Assembly (NCBI GenBank): GCA_964604465.1
Contig: CAZRYZ010000009.1
Coordinates: 1-35,386 of the forward strand
Origin: Fluviibacter sp964604465
Lineage (GTDB): Bacteria; Pseudomonadota; Gammaproteobacteria; Burkholderiales; Rhodocyclaceae
Length of the DNA stretch: 35,386 nt
Direction: 5' to 3'
Shown here: piece after piece, positions 23,672 to 34,338 of the stretch
How the letters are laid out: every line of letters begins with the position of its first letter
How positions within the stretch are numbered: the first letter of the stretch is position 1
Notes under the pieces: model-generated
What the model was told of the DNA's origin: nothing
The model's database searches: none
Seen by the model: only the letters and a program-made list of their open reading frames with translations
Position numbers and translations under genes: made by a program

Positions 23672-24766
23672 TCAAAGTTGCAAATTGAGCCGGATCTGTT
23701 GCTGCAATCGTTTGGCCTGCTTCAACCCTTCGCGCAAAAGCACCTGATCAAAGCTGTTAAGCAGCGATGGCTGGACATGGTTGTCCACCCGGGCGCCCTC
23801 ACGCAGGGCATACGACTGGTAATCAAGCCGAATTCGCTGTAGCGCCGACATCGCACCCAATGTGGCTTCGATATCACGCTCATTCAAACCAAACGCCGGA
23901 CCCGCCTTCAGAAACCGAGAACGCGTATCCGCATCGGGCACTCCAGCCGACAAAGCCATGATCCGGGCGGCATCCACAAAAATCCGGATGCCATATTTCT
24001 TGATATCGATGAACCGGTCTTTGCCATCCTTCTCGGTCACAATGTCGCCCGTGAAACCAATCGGGGGCTCCGCGGTTAATGCATTGGTTGCCATTAATCT
24101 GAGGAATATCTGGGCAGAACTTCCCCCCGACCACTGAGCCAGTCTCTGATGCAGAATACTCGCCAGATCCATATCGCCGTACAAAGGACGCAGATCGAAA
24201 AAGATCGTCGCATTGAGAAGTGCCTCTGGTTCCGGTTTATGGATCCAGTCGTAAAAAAGCTGCACCCACTCATCGAGCGACCGGCACCATTTGACGTTGC
24301 CGGCCATGATATCCCCGGGACATAGCGTAAAGCCGGCATCCGACAACCGGCGATTGACCTCACAAGCAAATGGCAAAAAAACCGTTCGTAGTTCTTCCGC
24401 TTCGGCTTCATCACTGGCGGTAAAAATCAGGCCGTTATCCTGATCCGTAGTCAATGTCTGTTCCTGGCGAGCCGCCGAACCCAGATTCACCCAGCACCAA
24501 GAGGCGGCTGGTAGCCGCGCACTCTGAGCGCACAAAGCCACGACACGTTGCGACAGTGCGTCGTTAAGCCAGGAGATTGCATAGGTGGCTAGGGCGCCAC
24601 CAAAGCCGCAGTCAGCAAACTCCCGTCCCATTTTCTGCACCTGATCGGCCAGCGAGGAAACCTCTTCAGGGGAGGCACCCGCAATCTGTTGTGCAAGCAC
24701 CCGCGCCCGCTGAGCGAGAAATTCATCAGTTCCGAAAGAACGGAAATCAGTATTTGAGTTTGGCAT
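23672..24766 (-). CDS. DUF294 nucleotidyltransferase-like protein
   Basis: A 364-residue cytoplasmic protein with the DUF294 nucleotidyltransferase motif: G-S (residues 96-97) in LGSAARQEQTLTTDQDNGLI followed by the DxD at Asp108 and Asp110. The C-terminal half is the DUF294-C helical domain. Relatives resemble GlnD-type transferases but often carry CBS domains, which are absent here. A target protein or nucleotide signal is unknown. ATG 24766 overlaps the exonuclease gene by 20 bases; an ATG at 24787 is also possible. Coupling to the exonuclease upstream and the symporter downstream suggests a shared pathway. Confidence 0.85.
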   Translation of the reverse strand: MPNSNTDFRSFGTDEFLAQRARVLAQQIAGASPEEVSSLADQVQKMGREFADCGFGGALATYAISWLNDALSQRVVALCAQSARLPAASWCWVNLGSAARQEQTLTTDQDNGLIFTASDEAEAEELRTVFLPFACEVNRRLSDAGFTLCPGDIMAGNVKWCRSLDEWVQLFYDWIHKPEPEALLNATIFFDLRPLYGDMDLASILHQRLAQWSGGSSAQIFLRLMATNALTAEPPIGFTGDIVTEKDGKDRFIDIKKYGIRIFVDAARIMALSAGVPDADTRSRFLKAGPAFGLNERDIEATLGAMSALQRIRLDYQSYALREGARVDNHVQPSLLNSFDQVLLREGLKQAKRLQQQIRLNLQL

Positions 24767-26933
24767 AGTAAGTCTTCTGTGAGGCATCTATGGCCTGACC
24801 CAGGGTGGTTACACCCTGCTCCGCCAGCAACGGAATCAATTTTATAAAGACTTCTGCGGTCGCCGTTGCATCGGCCAGGGCATTATGGCGCTTGCCCATA
24901 CTGACCCCGAGCCGATCCATGATGGCCTCCAGACTATGGCTCGTCTGGTTGGGCGCCGCCACCGCCGAAAGCATCAGCGTATCCAGCACGGGATGATCAA
25001 AACGGATCCCAATCTGTCGCTCCTTGATCGACAGGAAGCGCATATCAAAGGCCACGTTATGCCCGACCAGGACGGTATCCGAACAGAACTTTTCAAATGC
25101 TGGCAATACCATGTCGCAGGTGGGTTTCCCCAGGAGCATGCTTTGCGTAATGCCATGGATGGCGATACTGGCTGCTTTTAATGGAATCCTCGGATCAATC
25201 AGTTCATCAAAATATTCCTGATTAAGGATGCGGCCATTCAGGATTCTAACGGCCCCGACCTGGATGATCTCGTCATTCAACGGTTCCAGCCCGGTGGTCT
25301 CGGTATCAAAGACCGTATACATCAGCGCGCTTAATGGCTGATCCAGATCAACATTCTCGAAGCCGCGTTCAAACAGGTTGAAATCATAATATTCAGGGCG
25401 CGCATCTGATTCCTCGAAGGCAGCGGACTGAATGAGTGCGGCGTCAGGCATCACTCGGGGAAGCAGAATGCGGATTCGCGCCTCTTCCGTGACTCGCGTC
25501 CGCTGATACCACATTTCGGCACCATGTCGGTTCAGAATATCCCGCAGGTTGGGTGGGTTAATGGCATTTTCTGTTTTGACGGTCTCCAGTTCCCAGCTTA
25601 ATACCGTCTCCGAGCTGAGTGGCAAACCGTCCCAGACAACATCCATGTGCACGAATCGATCATCCGCATCAATCTGCAGGCGCATGCTTCGCGCATCCGC
25701 CACTTCCTGAACACGATTAACGAGGAATGTGATGGCCGAAACCAGTGCAAAACTGTCTGCGCGTACCCAGTAGGATGCCGGGACATCGACTTCTGCCATT
25801 AGATCGAAATCCAGCTTTTTGCGAACCTGGTTCCGGGCCACGGCCATGACGTCATCAACAAGCATGTCATCAAGCGGCCAGGCCTGTTGCTGATTGAGGG
25901 AAAGCTGTTGCAACGTTTCATCCAGCCGCTGGCTCATCTTGCGGACCTCGACCGCCATACCTGCCACAAAGCGATCACGCATCTCCGGGGGCATGTCAGG
26001 GTTATCAGTCAATGTTTCAACAGCAGCACGCAAGGAACCCAGGGAGGCACGACTGCCTTCGGTCAAAGCTCCGAGCGCCTGATCACGACGCGAATCTTCT
26101 TCTAGAACCCGCGTGATGTTTTCAACCAGAAGAATGTAGCCGGAGGCCTCTGCAGCAACCTCATCATTGACCTGCGTCTTCAGAACCGGCGACACCTGCA
26201 CCCGCACCAGCTGACCACCTTCCGAAGTGGTGACAAAGTTAGCTGCCGCATGCCGGGTTCCGCGCTCCAGTTGCATATTGATGCTGTCCTTGGCGTAGGC
26301 AATATGGCTCGGATCCAGAATCGATGAAATAGACCGCCCCAAACCAATAAGCGCCCCGCGATTGACCGACGTGGGGCCAGTTGCAAGCGACTCGAACATG
26401 AAGCGGGCGCGATTGTTATAAAGCAGAATCCGCCCTTCGAGATTACAGACCACCACCGCTTGCGCCAGTTCCGACATCAGTGCGGCCAGACGGTTCTTTT
26501 CTTCTTCAATCACGCCCTTCGCCTTGGCCACCTGCGCCTCGACATCGTCAATATAGGTATCGCGCTGGCTGGCCAGATCATTGATTGCGCGAACGAGTTC
26601 ACGCAGCTCAGGAGGGCCTTTCTCCACAATACGGAACGAACGGTTTGAGCCAAGCATCATACGCAACTGCTCGACCATCGCAGCCATGCCGGTTACGTAG
26701 CGATTAAACAGACGGCGAACTAGCAATAGGCCCACGATAAAACCGAGCGCAGTTAACGCGCCCCCCAGGGGAATCTGCGGTAACAGGTGTTCGATCAGAA
26801 CATCGCGCATCCCCGGCGAAGCACCCAGCCAGATCAGTACAGACGTCAGCAAAAACGGCCCTGTCATCAACATCCCGAGGATGATGACGGCAATGACAAA
26901 TCGCCACTTGGCTTTCAAATCTCGAAAAATCAT
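24747..26933 (-). CDS. Membrane HAMP/PAS pseudo-histidine-kinase fused to a DEDDh exonuclease
   Basis: A 728-residue inner-membrane fusion. Two membrane helices (13-37, 57-76) are followed by a HAMP-like segment (77-130), a coiled coil, a PAS domain (about 150-275), and a region that aligns with a histidine-kinase core: TEGSRASLGSLRAAVETL (291-308) matches the H-box of the CrbS-like kinase nearby, but Glu292 replaces the phosphoacceptor His. The N-box keeps Asn406; the G-boxes are degraded. The C-terminus (about 538-705) is a DnaQ-type 3'-5' exonuclease with complete motifs: DTE (543-545), HN with Asp630, and His683 with Asp688. It should be nuclease-active but kinase-dead. Confidence 0.87.
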   Translation of the reverse strand: MIFRDLKAKWRFVIAVIILGMLMTGPFLLTSVLIWLGASPGMRDVLIEHLLPQIPLGGALTALGFIVGLLLVRRLFNRYVTGMAAMVEQLRMMLGSNRSFRIVEKGPPELRELVRAINDLASQRDTYIDDVEAQVAKAKGVIEEEKNRLAALMSELAQAVVVCNLEGRILLYNNRARFMFESLATGPTSVNRGALIGLGRSISSILDPSHIAYAKDSINMQLERGTRHAAANFVTTSEGGQLVRVQVSPVLKTQVNDEVAAEASGYILLVENITRVLEEDSRRDQALGALTEGSRASLGSLRAAVETLTDNPDMPPEMRDRFVAGMAVEVRKMSQRLDETLQQLSLNQQQAWPLDDMLVDDVMAVARNQVRKKLDFDLMAEVDVPASYWVRADSFALVSAITFLVNRVQEVADARSMRLQIDADDRFVHMDVVWDGLPLSSETVLSWELETVKTENAINPPNLRDILNRHGAEMWYQRTRVTEEARIRILLPRVMPDAALIQSAAFEESDARPEYYDFNLFERGFENVDLDQPLSALMYTVFDTETTGLEPLNDEIIQVGAVRILNGRILNQEYFDELIDPRIPLKAASIAIHGITQSMLLGKPTCDMVLPAFEKFCSDTVLVGHNVAFDMRFLSIKERQIGIRFDHPVLDTLMLSAVAAPNQTSHSLEAIMDRLGVSMGKRHNALADATATAEVFIKLIPLLAEQGVTTLGQAIDASQKTYYAKLKY

Positions 26934-26956
26934 GGGGTCACCCTTGGCAATACTTT

Positions 26957-27322
26957 CTAGCCCAGTACCTCGCGGATCTTGATCACCAGATCCTTGGTCG
27001 AAAAGGGTTTGAGCATATAGGCATCGGCACCAAGCGCCAGGCCTTTGGCCTGTTCTGTATCACGCCCTTTGGCAGTCAGCATGATGATCTTTGGCTGCAT
27101 GAGGGATGAATCAGCACGCACAATCTCGCAAACCTCGAAGCCCGACTTGTTGGGCATCATCACATCGAGCAATATCAGATGCGGGTTGAAACTCCGAATC
27201 TTCTCAAGCGCCGAATCGCCATCCGCCGCGGTATCAATCTCGAACCCCTCCTTTTTCAGGAGAAACTCCAAGGACATCAGAATATTCGGCTCGTCATCAA
27301 CAATCAGGACCTTATGATTCAT
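26957..27322 (-). CDS. Single-domain response regulator (receiver only)
   Basis: A 121-residue CheY-like receiver with no output domain. The acidic pocket (Asp9, Asp10), phosphoacceptor Asp53 (LLDVMMP), Thr83 and Lys105 are all present, so it should be phosphorylated. It lies 14 bases after the transporter-kinase gene, its likely partner, and 23 bases before the exonuclease fusion. In known CrbSR systems the regulator is a LuxR-type DNA-binding protein; here it has no DNA-binding domain, so it probably acts by protein contact. Confidence 0.93.
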   Translation of the reverse strand: MNHKVLIVDDEPNILMSLEFLLKKEGFEIDTAADGDSALEKIRSFNPHLILLDVMMPNKSGFEVCEIVRADSSLMQPKIIMLTAKGRDTEQAKGLALGADAYMLKPFSTKDLVIKIREVLG

Positions 27323-27336
27323 AGTGCGCTCCCCTC

Positions 27337-30093
27337 TCAGACTTTCTGTTCAAGTGGAATAGTGAAATAGAACGTCGAACCCGTATCGGCATCTTCAATA
27401 CCATGACCATGGCTAGCAACCCGACTTTCGACCCAGAGCTTGCCACCAAAGTGCTCGATGATCTCCCGGCTGATCGGTAGCCCCAGCCCTGTGCCCTGCG
27501 GTTTGTCCGTCATGGTGTTGCCGCCTTGGCGGAAACGCTCGAAGATCAACCCCTGATACTCTTCCGGAATCCCCGGACCGTTATCATGGACGGCCACTCG
27601 GACATATCCGTCCTCACACGTCAGCGTTACACGGATCAACCCGTCACCTACAGGAACAAACTTGACCGCGTTGGAGAGCAGATTAATAAATACTTGCTTG
27701 ATACGATCTCGATCAATGGCCACAACGACTGGCGCACTGGATTCAGGTAGCTGCATTTCAAAGGCTGAACCACGTTCCTTGAAAAGTTGCGTCATCGACT
27801 CGGCAGTCTCTGTCAGTAGCTCCGGCAGGTCGACGTCCTCGATAGCCCATTCGACGCGCCCCGATTCCAGCTTCGCAAAATCGAGAATCTGATTGATCAG
27901 GCGGGTCAGGCGCTCGGCCTCACCGACGATGATGCCAAGGAAGCGAGTCCTGTCTTCGGCGGACATTTCCGGATCATCGTGCAGCATCTCCGAAAAGGCC
28001 CGTATCGAAGTTAGGGGCGTACGCAGTTCATGCGTGACCGTCGACATAAAGTCATCCTTCAAGCGATCGAGCTCGAGTAATTTCTCGTTAGCAGCGCGCA
28101 AATCCCGGGTCGCCTCTTCCAGTTCTGCCGACTTGCGCTCCAGCTCCCTAGAGTGGGCGCGCACTTGGGAGGCCTCATCCAGAATATTGAGCACTTCATC
28201 CAGCCCAAGTTCTTCTTCCTGAACCACCGAGCTCACCATCACGTGCGCACTGGCCGAACCAATCGCCCCTGCCAGCTGGGTTTCGGAAAACATGACGAAA
28301 TCTGCATCGGCCTGCAACTGGCTCACCTTAGCTAGGCCACGGTTGATTGCATATTTCTGAAGACGGTTCTGGGCCTGCTTAGGCCCCAGAAAACGCTTCA
28401 GTAATTCAACGAGGGCATCTGCCGAGGCCGTGCCCCGCCAGATCTTTGTATTGATCGCCCCGCTGCTGTTGATATTGACGAACTGGTTTGCAGTCGCCAC
28501 CTCGGCCGGATCCTGGCGGGTCAGCACTGACACTGCAAAATAGGCGCCCACATTCACGAACATGCTCCAGAATAGAGTGTGCGCAATCGGGTCGAGCGAT
28601 TTGAGACCAAGGAGACCGTGTGCCGCCAGCAAGGTCATACCGAAGGGACCATCGGTAATAAAGCCACTATCCATCCAGCCAGACCGCGCAAACGACGGCA
28701 AGAGCGCGGTGTAAAGCCAAACGGCAAAACCCATCAGCAGGCCAGCCAGCGCCCCCTTACGGTTGCCATCCTTCCAATACATGCCCCCCAGCAGCGCAGG
28801 TGCAAATTGCGCTACGGCCAGAAAAGAAATCAGACCGATGGAAACGAGTGCATAGGCCTCACCGGCACCCCGGAAATACAAATAACCCAGCAAAAGCAAA
28901 AACACGATGGTGCAACGGCGAATCAGCATGATCACCTTGCTGAGATCCTTCCGCCGGGAAAATTCCGAATCATGGCGCAGCAAAAGAGGAACCACCAGGT
29001 CATTCGACACCATGGTCGCTAAGGCAATCGTTTCGACGATCACCATACCGGTCGCTGCGGAGAGGCCACCCAGGAAAGCGAGGACCGCCATGGACGCATT
29101 ACCCTCAGTCAGAGGCAGTGTCAGCAAGAGTGCATCTGCGACAAAAGGCTTGCCATCGAAATGCAACATCCCAGCCAGTGCAATTGGCATCACAAAAATA
29201 TTGATCAGCAACAGATAGAGCGGGAAGAGCCACACGGCACGACGCATGTGGTTCTCATCAACATTTTCGACTACCGTGATCTGGAACTGGCGAGGCAACA
29301 TCAGAATCGCGAGACCCGAAAGCACGGTCAGCGAAAACCAATTGGTGTAGTTCACCGAATCCGGTTGCAGAAGAGCTGCCATCTTGGGAATCAGCTCGGC
29401 CCGACTGAAAATATCGGCAAAGCCGTCATTCAGGAACCAGACAACATAGACCCCGATCGCTATGAAGACGATCAGCTTGAACAAAGATTCAAAGGCAACC
29501 GCCAGGACCATACCCTCATGACGTTCGGTCACATCCAGGTGCCGGGTTCCGAAGAGAATGGTGAAGGTCGCCAGAATCATGGCGATGATCGCTGTTGAGT
29601 CCGGCATGAATGCTAGCGACTCCAGGGCATCCGGTATCAGCGCTTCAGCATCGTTCGGGAACAGCACCTTCAGGCTGTATGAAATAGCCTTCAGTTGAAG
29701 AGCAATGTAGGGAATGATGCCAATCACAGCAATCACCGTGACCAAGCCGGCCAGCAGAGGGCTCTTACCATATCGAGCCGAAATAAAATCAGCGATCGAT
29801 GTGAGACGCAGGGTTTTGCTGATACGGATCATTTTGAGAATGACCGCCGCAAACAGGAACATCAGGGTCGGCCCCAGATAGATGGTCAGGAAACTGAATC
29901 CACCTGTCGTGGCGCGTCCAACACTTCCGTAAAAGGTCCAGGAGGTGCAATAAACGGCAATCCCGAGGGCATAGACCGTGGAGGTCATCACCGAACGGCC
30001 GGCATCGGCCCGGCGATCACCAAAACGGGCGATGGCGAACAAAGCCCCAAGATAAATAAAGGTCAGGAGCCCAACCAGCCAATCGGCAATCAT
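27337..30093 (-). CDS. CrbS-like hybrid: sodium:solute symporter domain plus histidine kinase
   Basis: A 918-residue protein. The N-terminal half (about 1-510) is an SSS-type transporter with about 13 membrane helices (TSWTFYGSVGRATTGG, ISARYGKSP). It is followed by a STAC-like helical linker (about 575-640), a coiled coil (640-680) and a complete kinase: His688 in THELRTPLTSI, N-box INLLSNAVKF, HDNGPGIP and GTGLGLPISREIIEHFGG. The architecture matches CrbS, which controls acs in Vibrio and Pseudomonas. It overlaps the small upstream membrane protein by four bases and is followed by the receiver gene. Confidence 0.93.
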   Translation of the reverse strand: MIADWLVGLLTFIYLGALFAIARFGDRRADAGRSVMTSTVYALGIAVYCTSWTFYGSVGRATTGGFSFLTIYLGPTLMFLFAAVILKMIRISKTLRLTSIADFISARYGKSPLLAGLVTVIAVIGIIPYIALQLKAISYSLKVLFPNDAEALIPDALESLAFMPDSTAIIAMILATFTILFGTRHLDVTERHEGMVLAVAFESLFKLIVFIAIGVYVVWFLNDGFADIFSRAELIPKMAALLQPDSVNYTNWFSLTVLSGLAILMLPRQFQITVVENVDENHMRRAVWLFPLYLLLINIFVMPIALAGMLHFDGKPFVADALLLTLPLTEGNASMAVLAFLGGLSAATGMVIVETIALATMVSNDLVVPLLLRHDSEFSRRKDLSKVIMLIRRCTIVFLLLLGYLYFRGAGEAYALVSIGLISFLAVAQFAPALLGGMYWKDGNRKGALAGLLMGFAVWLYTALLPSFARSGWMDSGFITDGPFGMTLLAAHGLLGLKSLDPIAHTLFWSMFVNVGAYFAVSVLTRQDPAEVATANQFVNINSSGAINTKIWRGTASADALVELLKRFLGPKQAQNRLQKYAINRGLAKVSQLQADADFVMFSETQLAGAIGSASAHVMVSSVVQEEELGLDEVLNILDEASQVRAHSRELERKSAELEEATRDLRAANEKLLELDRLKDDFMSTVTHELRTPLTSIRAFSEMLHDDPEMSAEDRTRFLGIIVGEAERLTRLINQILDFAKLESGRVEWAIEDVDLPELLTETAESMTQLFKERGSAFEMQLPESSAPVVVAIDRDRIKQVFINLLSNAVKFVPVGDGLIRVTLTCEDGYVRVAVHDNGPGIPEEYQGLIFERFRQGGNTMTDKPQGTGLGLPISREIIEHFGGKLWVESRVASHGHGIEDADTGSTFYFTIPLEQKV

Positions 30094-30329
30094 GAGCGTT
30101 CGGTTCCTGCAGAAATAGAGGGTCGTGCAACACCACGCCGGCGCGGTTCCGCCGCCAGACGCGCCATCACAATGACCAGAAGCCAGGCCCCAAAAAGACC
30201 GATATATAACGTTGGCACCGAATCGATGTGACCACGAAAGAGTGACAGAATCGGAAAATTAAATGCCAGAAATGCCAACGCGCCAACGATGGCAAGCTTG
30301 GACACGCTTTTTTGCATCCCTTTTGGCAT
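30090..30329 (-). CDS. Small two-helix membrane protein before the CrbS-like gene
   Basis: A 79-residue protein with membrane segments at about 12-31 and 40-59 and a basic, Arg-rich C-terminal tail (EPRRRGVAR). No named family is recognised. ATG 30329 has GGGAG six bases upstream; a GTG further up is weaker. The stop overlaps the CrbS-like start in ATGA. It begins only 20 bases beyond the acs terminator, leaving little room for a separate promoter. Confidence 0.72.
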   Translation of the reverse strand: MPKGMQKSVSKLAIVGALAFLAFNFPILSLFRGHIDSVPTLYIGLFGAWLLVIVMARLAAEPRRRGVARPSISAGTERS

Positions 30330-30349
30330 AGGCACTCCCACTCAAAGTG

Positions 30350-30379
30350 AAAAACCGGCGCAGTCACCCGCGCCGGTTT
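30350..30379 (-). terminator. Terminator after acs
   Basis: On the minus strand AAACCGGCGC pairs with GCGCCGGTTT around an eight-base loop and ends in five T. It lies about 135 bases after the acs stop and just before the small membrane-protein gene, so read-through would couple acs to the signalling genes. Confidence 0.85.
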
Positions 30380-30394
30380 CTCTGTCAAGCATCG

Positions 30395-30503
30395 GCTGAT
30401 TGTTATCAGCTCTCATGTCCGGCAGATGCCGGTCTCGCGAACCACCCTCCTCCTGAATGATCGTTGCGGTTCGCGTGACCCGGGGCGCCGCACAGCGCCC
30501 CGG
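30395..30503 (-). repeat. Four successive stem-loops in the acs 3' region
   Basis: Inverted repeats with perfect arms follow one another: CCGGGGCGC/GCGCCCCGG (30480-30503), CGCGAACC/GGTTCGCG (30436-30475), CCGGC/GCCGG (30419-30432) and GCTGAT/ATCAGC (30395-30410). Together with the terminator they make five hairpins in about 150 bases. The long loop of the second contains a GGAGGAGGG run on the minus strand. Confidence 0.7.
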
Positions 30504-30512
30504 AGTTCCTGG

Positions 30513-32468
<1,956 letters not shown>

Positions 32469-32685
32469 GTTGCATCTCCTCGCTATTGTTTCGCTATTTG
32501 TTAGATACTGCCCTGGTTACTCCGGCTGTGAGACCACAGCTCGGGCCGGCATACCAATACCGCCCCATGAGCATCATGGTTCGGAGCGTATGCAGCACGT
32601 AGTCATTTAATGACCTTAGTCTTACACCCTGCTTACATCCCAGAGCCTTTATTCAAGCGCTTTTCATACCGCGTTGCAGCAAATT

Positions 32686-32699
32686 TTGATGTGGGTCAA
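32686..32699 (+). promoter_or_regulatory. FNR/ANR-like binding site before fumarase
   Basis: TTGAT-GTGG-GTCAA matches the FNR consensus (TTGATNNNNATCAA) with one mismatch. Its centre lies about 43 bases upstream of the start predicted from TACAAT at 32724-32729, close to the position used by FNR as a direct activator. Confidence 0.55.
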
Positions 32700-32700
32700 A

Positions 32701-32729
32701 TACCAGAACACGCCGCTTTTCATTACAAT
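32701..32729 (+). promoter_or_regulatory. Candidate fumarase promoter
   Basis: TACAAT (32724-32729) is a good -10; the -35 position 17 bases upstream reads TACCAG, a poor match. A weak -35 beside an FNR-like box is the pattern of an activator-dependent promoter. Confidence 0.45.
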
Positions 32730-32783
32730 TGAGAAATCGCTTCAGGCGACCCTTCACCACCCTCTTAGCCGCCGGGAAAAACC

Positions 32784-34313
32784 ATGAGCACGATCAAGCA
32801 AGAAGACTTTATCCAGTCCATCGCCGATGCCTTCCAGTACATCAGCTTCTACCACCCGCTCGACTACATCAAGGCCCTAGGCGAGGCCTACAAGCGCGAA
32901 GAGAACCCGGCCGCCAAAGACGCCATCGCTCAGATTCTGACCAATTCGCGTATGGCCGCCGAAGGCCACCGCCCCATCTGTCAGGACACCGGCATTGCGG
33001 TGGTTTTCCTCAAGGTCGGCCAGAATCTGAAGTGGGATGCCACCATGAGCGTTCAGGAAATGGTGAACGAAGGGGTTCGTCGCGCCTATCTGAACCCGGA
33101 TAACACCCTGCGCGCCTCGGTCCTTCTGGACCCGGCCGGCGCCCGCAAAAACTCGAGAGACAATACCCCCGCGGTCGTCCACTACGAAATCGTACCGGGT
33201 GACGAGCTGGAAGTGATCTGCGCCGCCAAGGGCGGTGGCTCAGAGAACAAATCCAAGTTCTACGCCCTGAACCCGTCGGACTCGATCGTGGATTGGGTCC
33301 TCAAGACGCTGCCCACTATGGGTGCCGGTTGGTGTCCACCGGGCATTCTGGGTATCGGCATCGGGGGCACCCCGGAAAAAGCCATGCTGTTGGCCAAAGA
33401 ATCGCTGATGGCCCCGTGTGACATCCACGAACTGCAAGCCAAGGCCGCCGATGGCCATACACTTACCCGCGTGGAAGAACTGCGCCTTGAGCTCTATGAA
33501 AAGGTTAATGCACTCGGCATTGGTGCCCAGGGCCTGGGCGGCCTGACCACCGTGCTTGACGTCAAGATTCTGGATTACCCGACCCACGCCGCGTCACTGC
33601 CGGTCGCTATGATCCCCAACTGTGCGGCCACCCGTCACGTGCACTTCCACCTTGACGGCTCGGGTCCGGCACATTTACCCACACCGAAGCTGGAAGACTG
33701 GCCGGATATTCATTGGGCACCGGACCTCAAGAAGGCCAAGCGCGTCAACCTCGACACGCTCACCAAGGACGAAGTCGCCTCGTGGAAACCGGGCGATATC
33801 CTGTTACTCAACGGCAAGATGCTCACCGGTCGTGATGCGGCTCACAAGCGCATTCAGGACATGCTGGCCCGCGGCGAAAATCTGCCCGTCGACTTTACTA
33901 ATCGTGTCATCTACTACGTCGGCCCGGTCGATCCGGTGCGCGATGAAGTCGTCGGCCCGGCTGGTCCGACCACCGCTACCCGCATGGATAAGTTCACCCG
34001 CATGATGCTGGAAAAGACTGGCCTCATCTCCATGGTCGGCAAAGCCGAGCGCGGCCCAACGGCCATTGAAGCTATCCGTGATAACAAGGCGGCCTACCTC
34101 ATGGCTGTTGGCGGTGCCGCTTATCTGGTCTCCAAAGCCATCAAGGAAGCCAAGGTCGTTGGCTTCAACGATCTTGGCATGGAAGCCATCTATGAGTTCA
34201 CCGTCGAAGACATGCCGGTGACCGTGGCCGTGGACTCAACCGGCACGTCAGTGCATGAAACCGGCCCGAAGGAATGGCAGATCAAGATCGGCAAAATTCC
34301 GGTCAAGTCTTAA
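32784..34313 (+). CDS. fumA: Class I (iron-sulfur) fumarate hydratase
   Basis: Class I fumarase interconverts fumarate and malate using a 4Fe-4S cluster. The 509-residue protein fuses the usual alpha and beta parts. Likely cluster ligands are Cys66 (PICQDTG), Cys184 (GAGWCPPG) and Cys280 (MIPNCAATRHVHFHLDGSG). The C-terminal part includes GDILLLNGKMLTGRDAAHKR and YYVGPVDPV. E. coli FumA/FumB are about 548 residues; class I lyases also act on tartrate or mesaconate, so fumarate is likely but not proven. The upstream FNR-like site would fit oxygen-sensitive control. Confidence 0.93.
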   Translation: MSTIKQEDFIQSIADAFQYISFYHPLDYIKALGEAYKREENPAAKDAIAQILTNSRMAAEGHRPICQDTGIAVVFLKVGQNLKWDATMSVQEMVNEGVRRAYLNPDNTLRASVLLDPAGARKNSRDNTPAVVHYEIVPGDELEVICAAKGGGSENKSKFYALNPSDSIVDWVLKTLPTMGAGWCPPGILGIGIGGTPEKAMLLAKESLMAPCDIHELQAKAADGHTLTRVEELRLELYEKVNALGIGAQGLGGLTTVLDVKILDYPTHAASLPVAMIPNCAATRHVHFHLDGSGPAHLPTPKLEDWPDIHWAPDLKKAKRVNLDTLTKDEVASWKPGDILLLNGKMLTGRDAAHKRIQDMLARGENLPVDFTNRVIYYVGPVDPVRDEVVGPAGPTTATRMDKFTRMMLEKTGLISMVGKAERGPTAIEAIRDNKAAYLMAVGGAAYLVSKAIKEAKVVGFNDLGMEAIYEFTVEDMPVTVAVDSTGTSVHETGPKEWQIKIGKIPVKS

Positions 34314-34338
34314 GCAGTCCACGTAGGAAAGCAATCCG

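Larger units (their letters stand above)
32469..32783. other. Divergent acs/fumarase promoter region (315 bases, no gene)
   Basis: No open frame here looks coding. It holds a GCTGTG/CACAGC inverted repeat (32525-32540), an odd palindrome GTCATT-T-AATGAC (32602-32614), two CTTACAyCC copies 11 bases apart (32621 and 32632), an FNR-like box (32686-32699) and a -10-like TACAAT (32724-32729). I could not place a convincing acs promoter. Confidence 0.75.
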
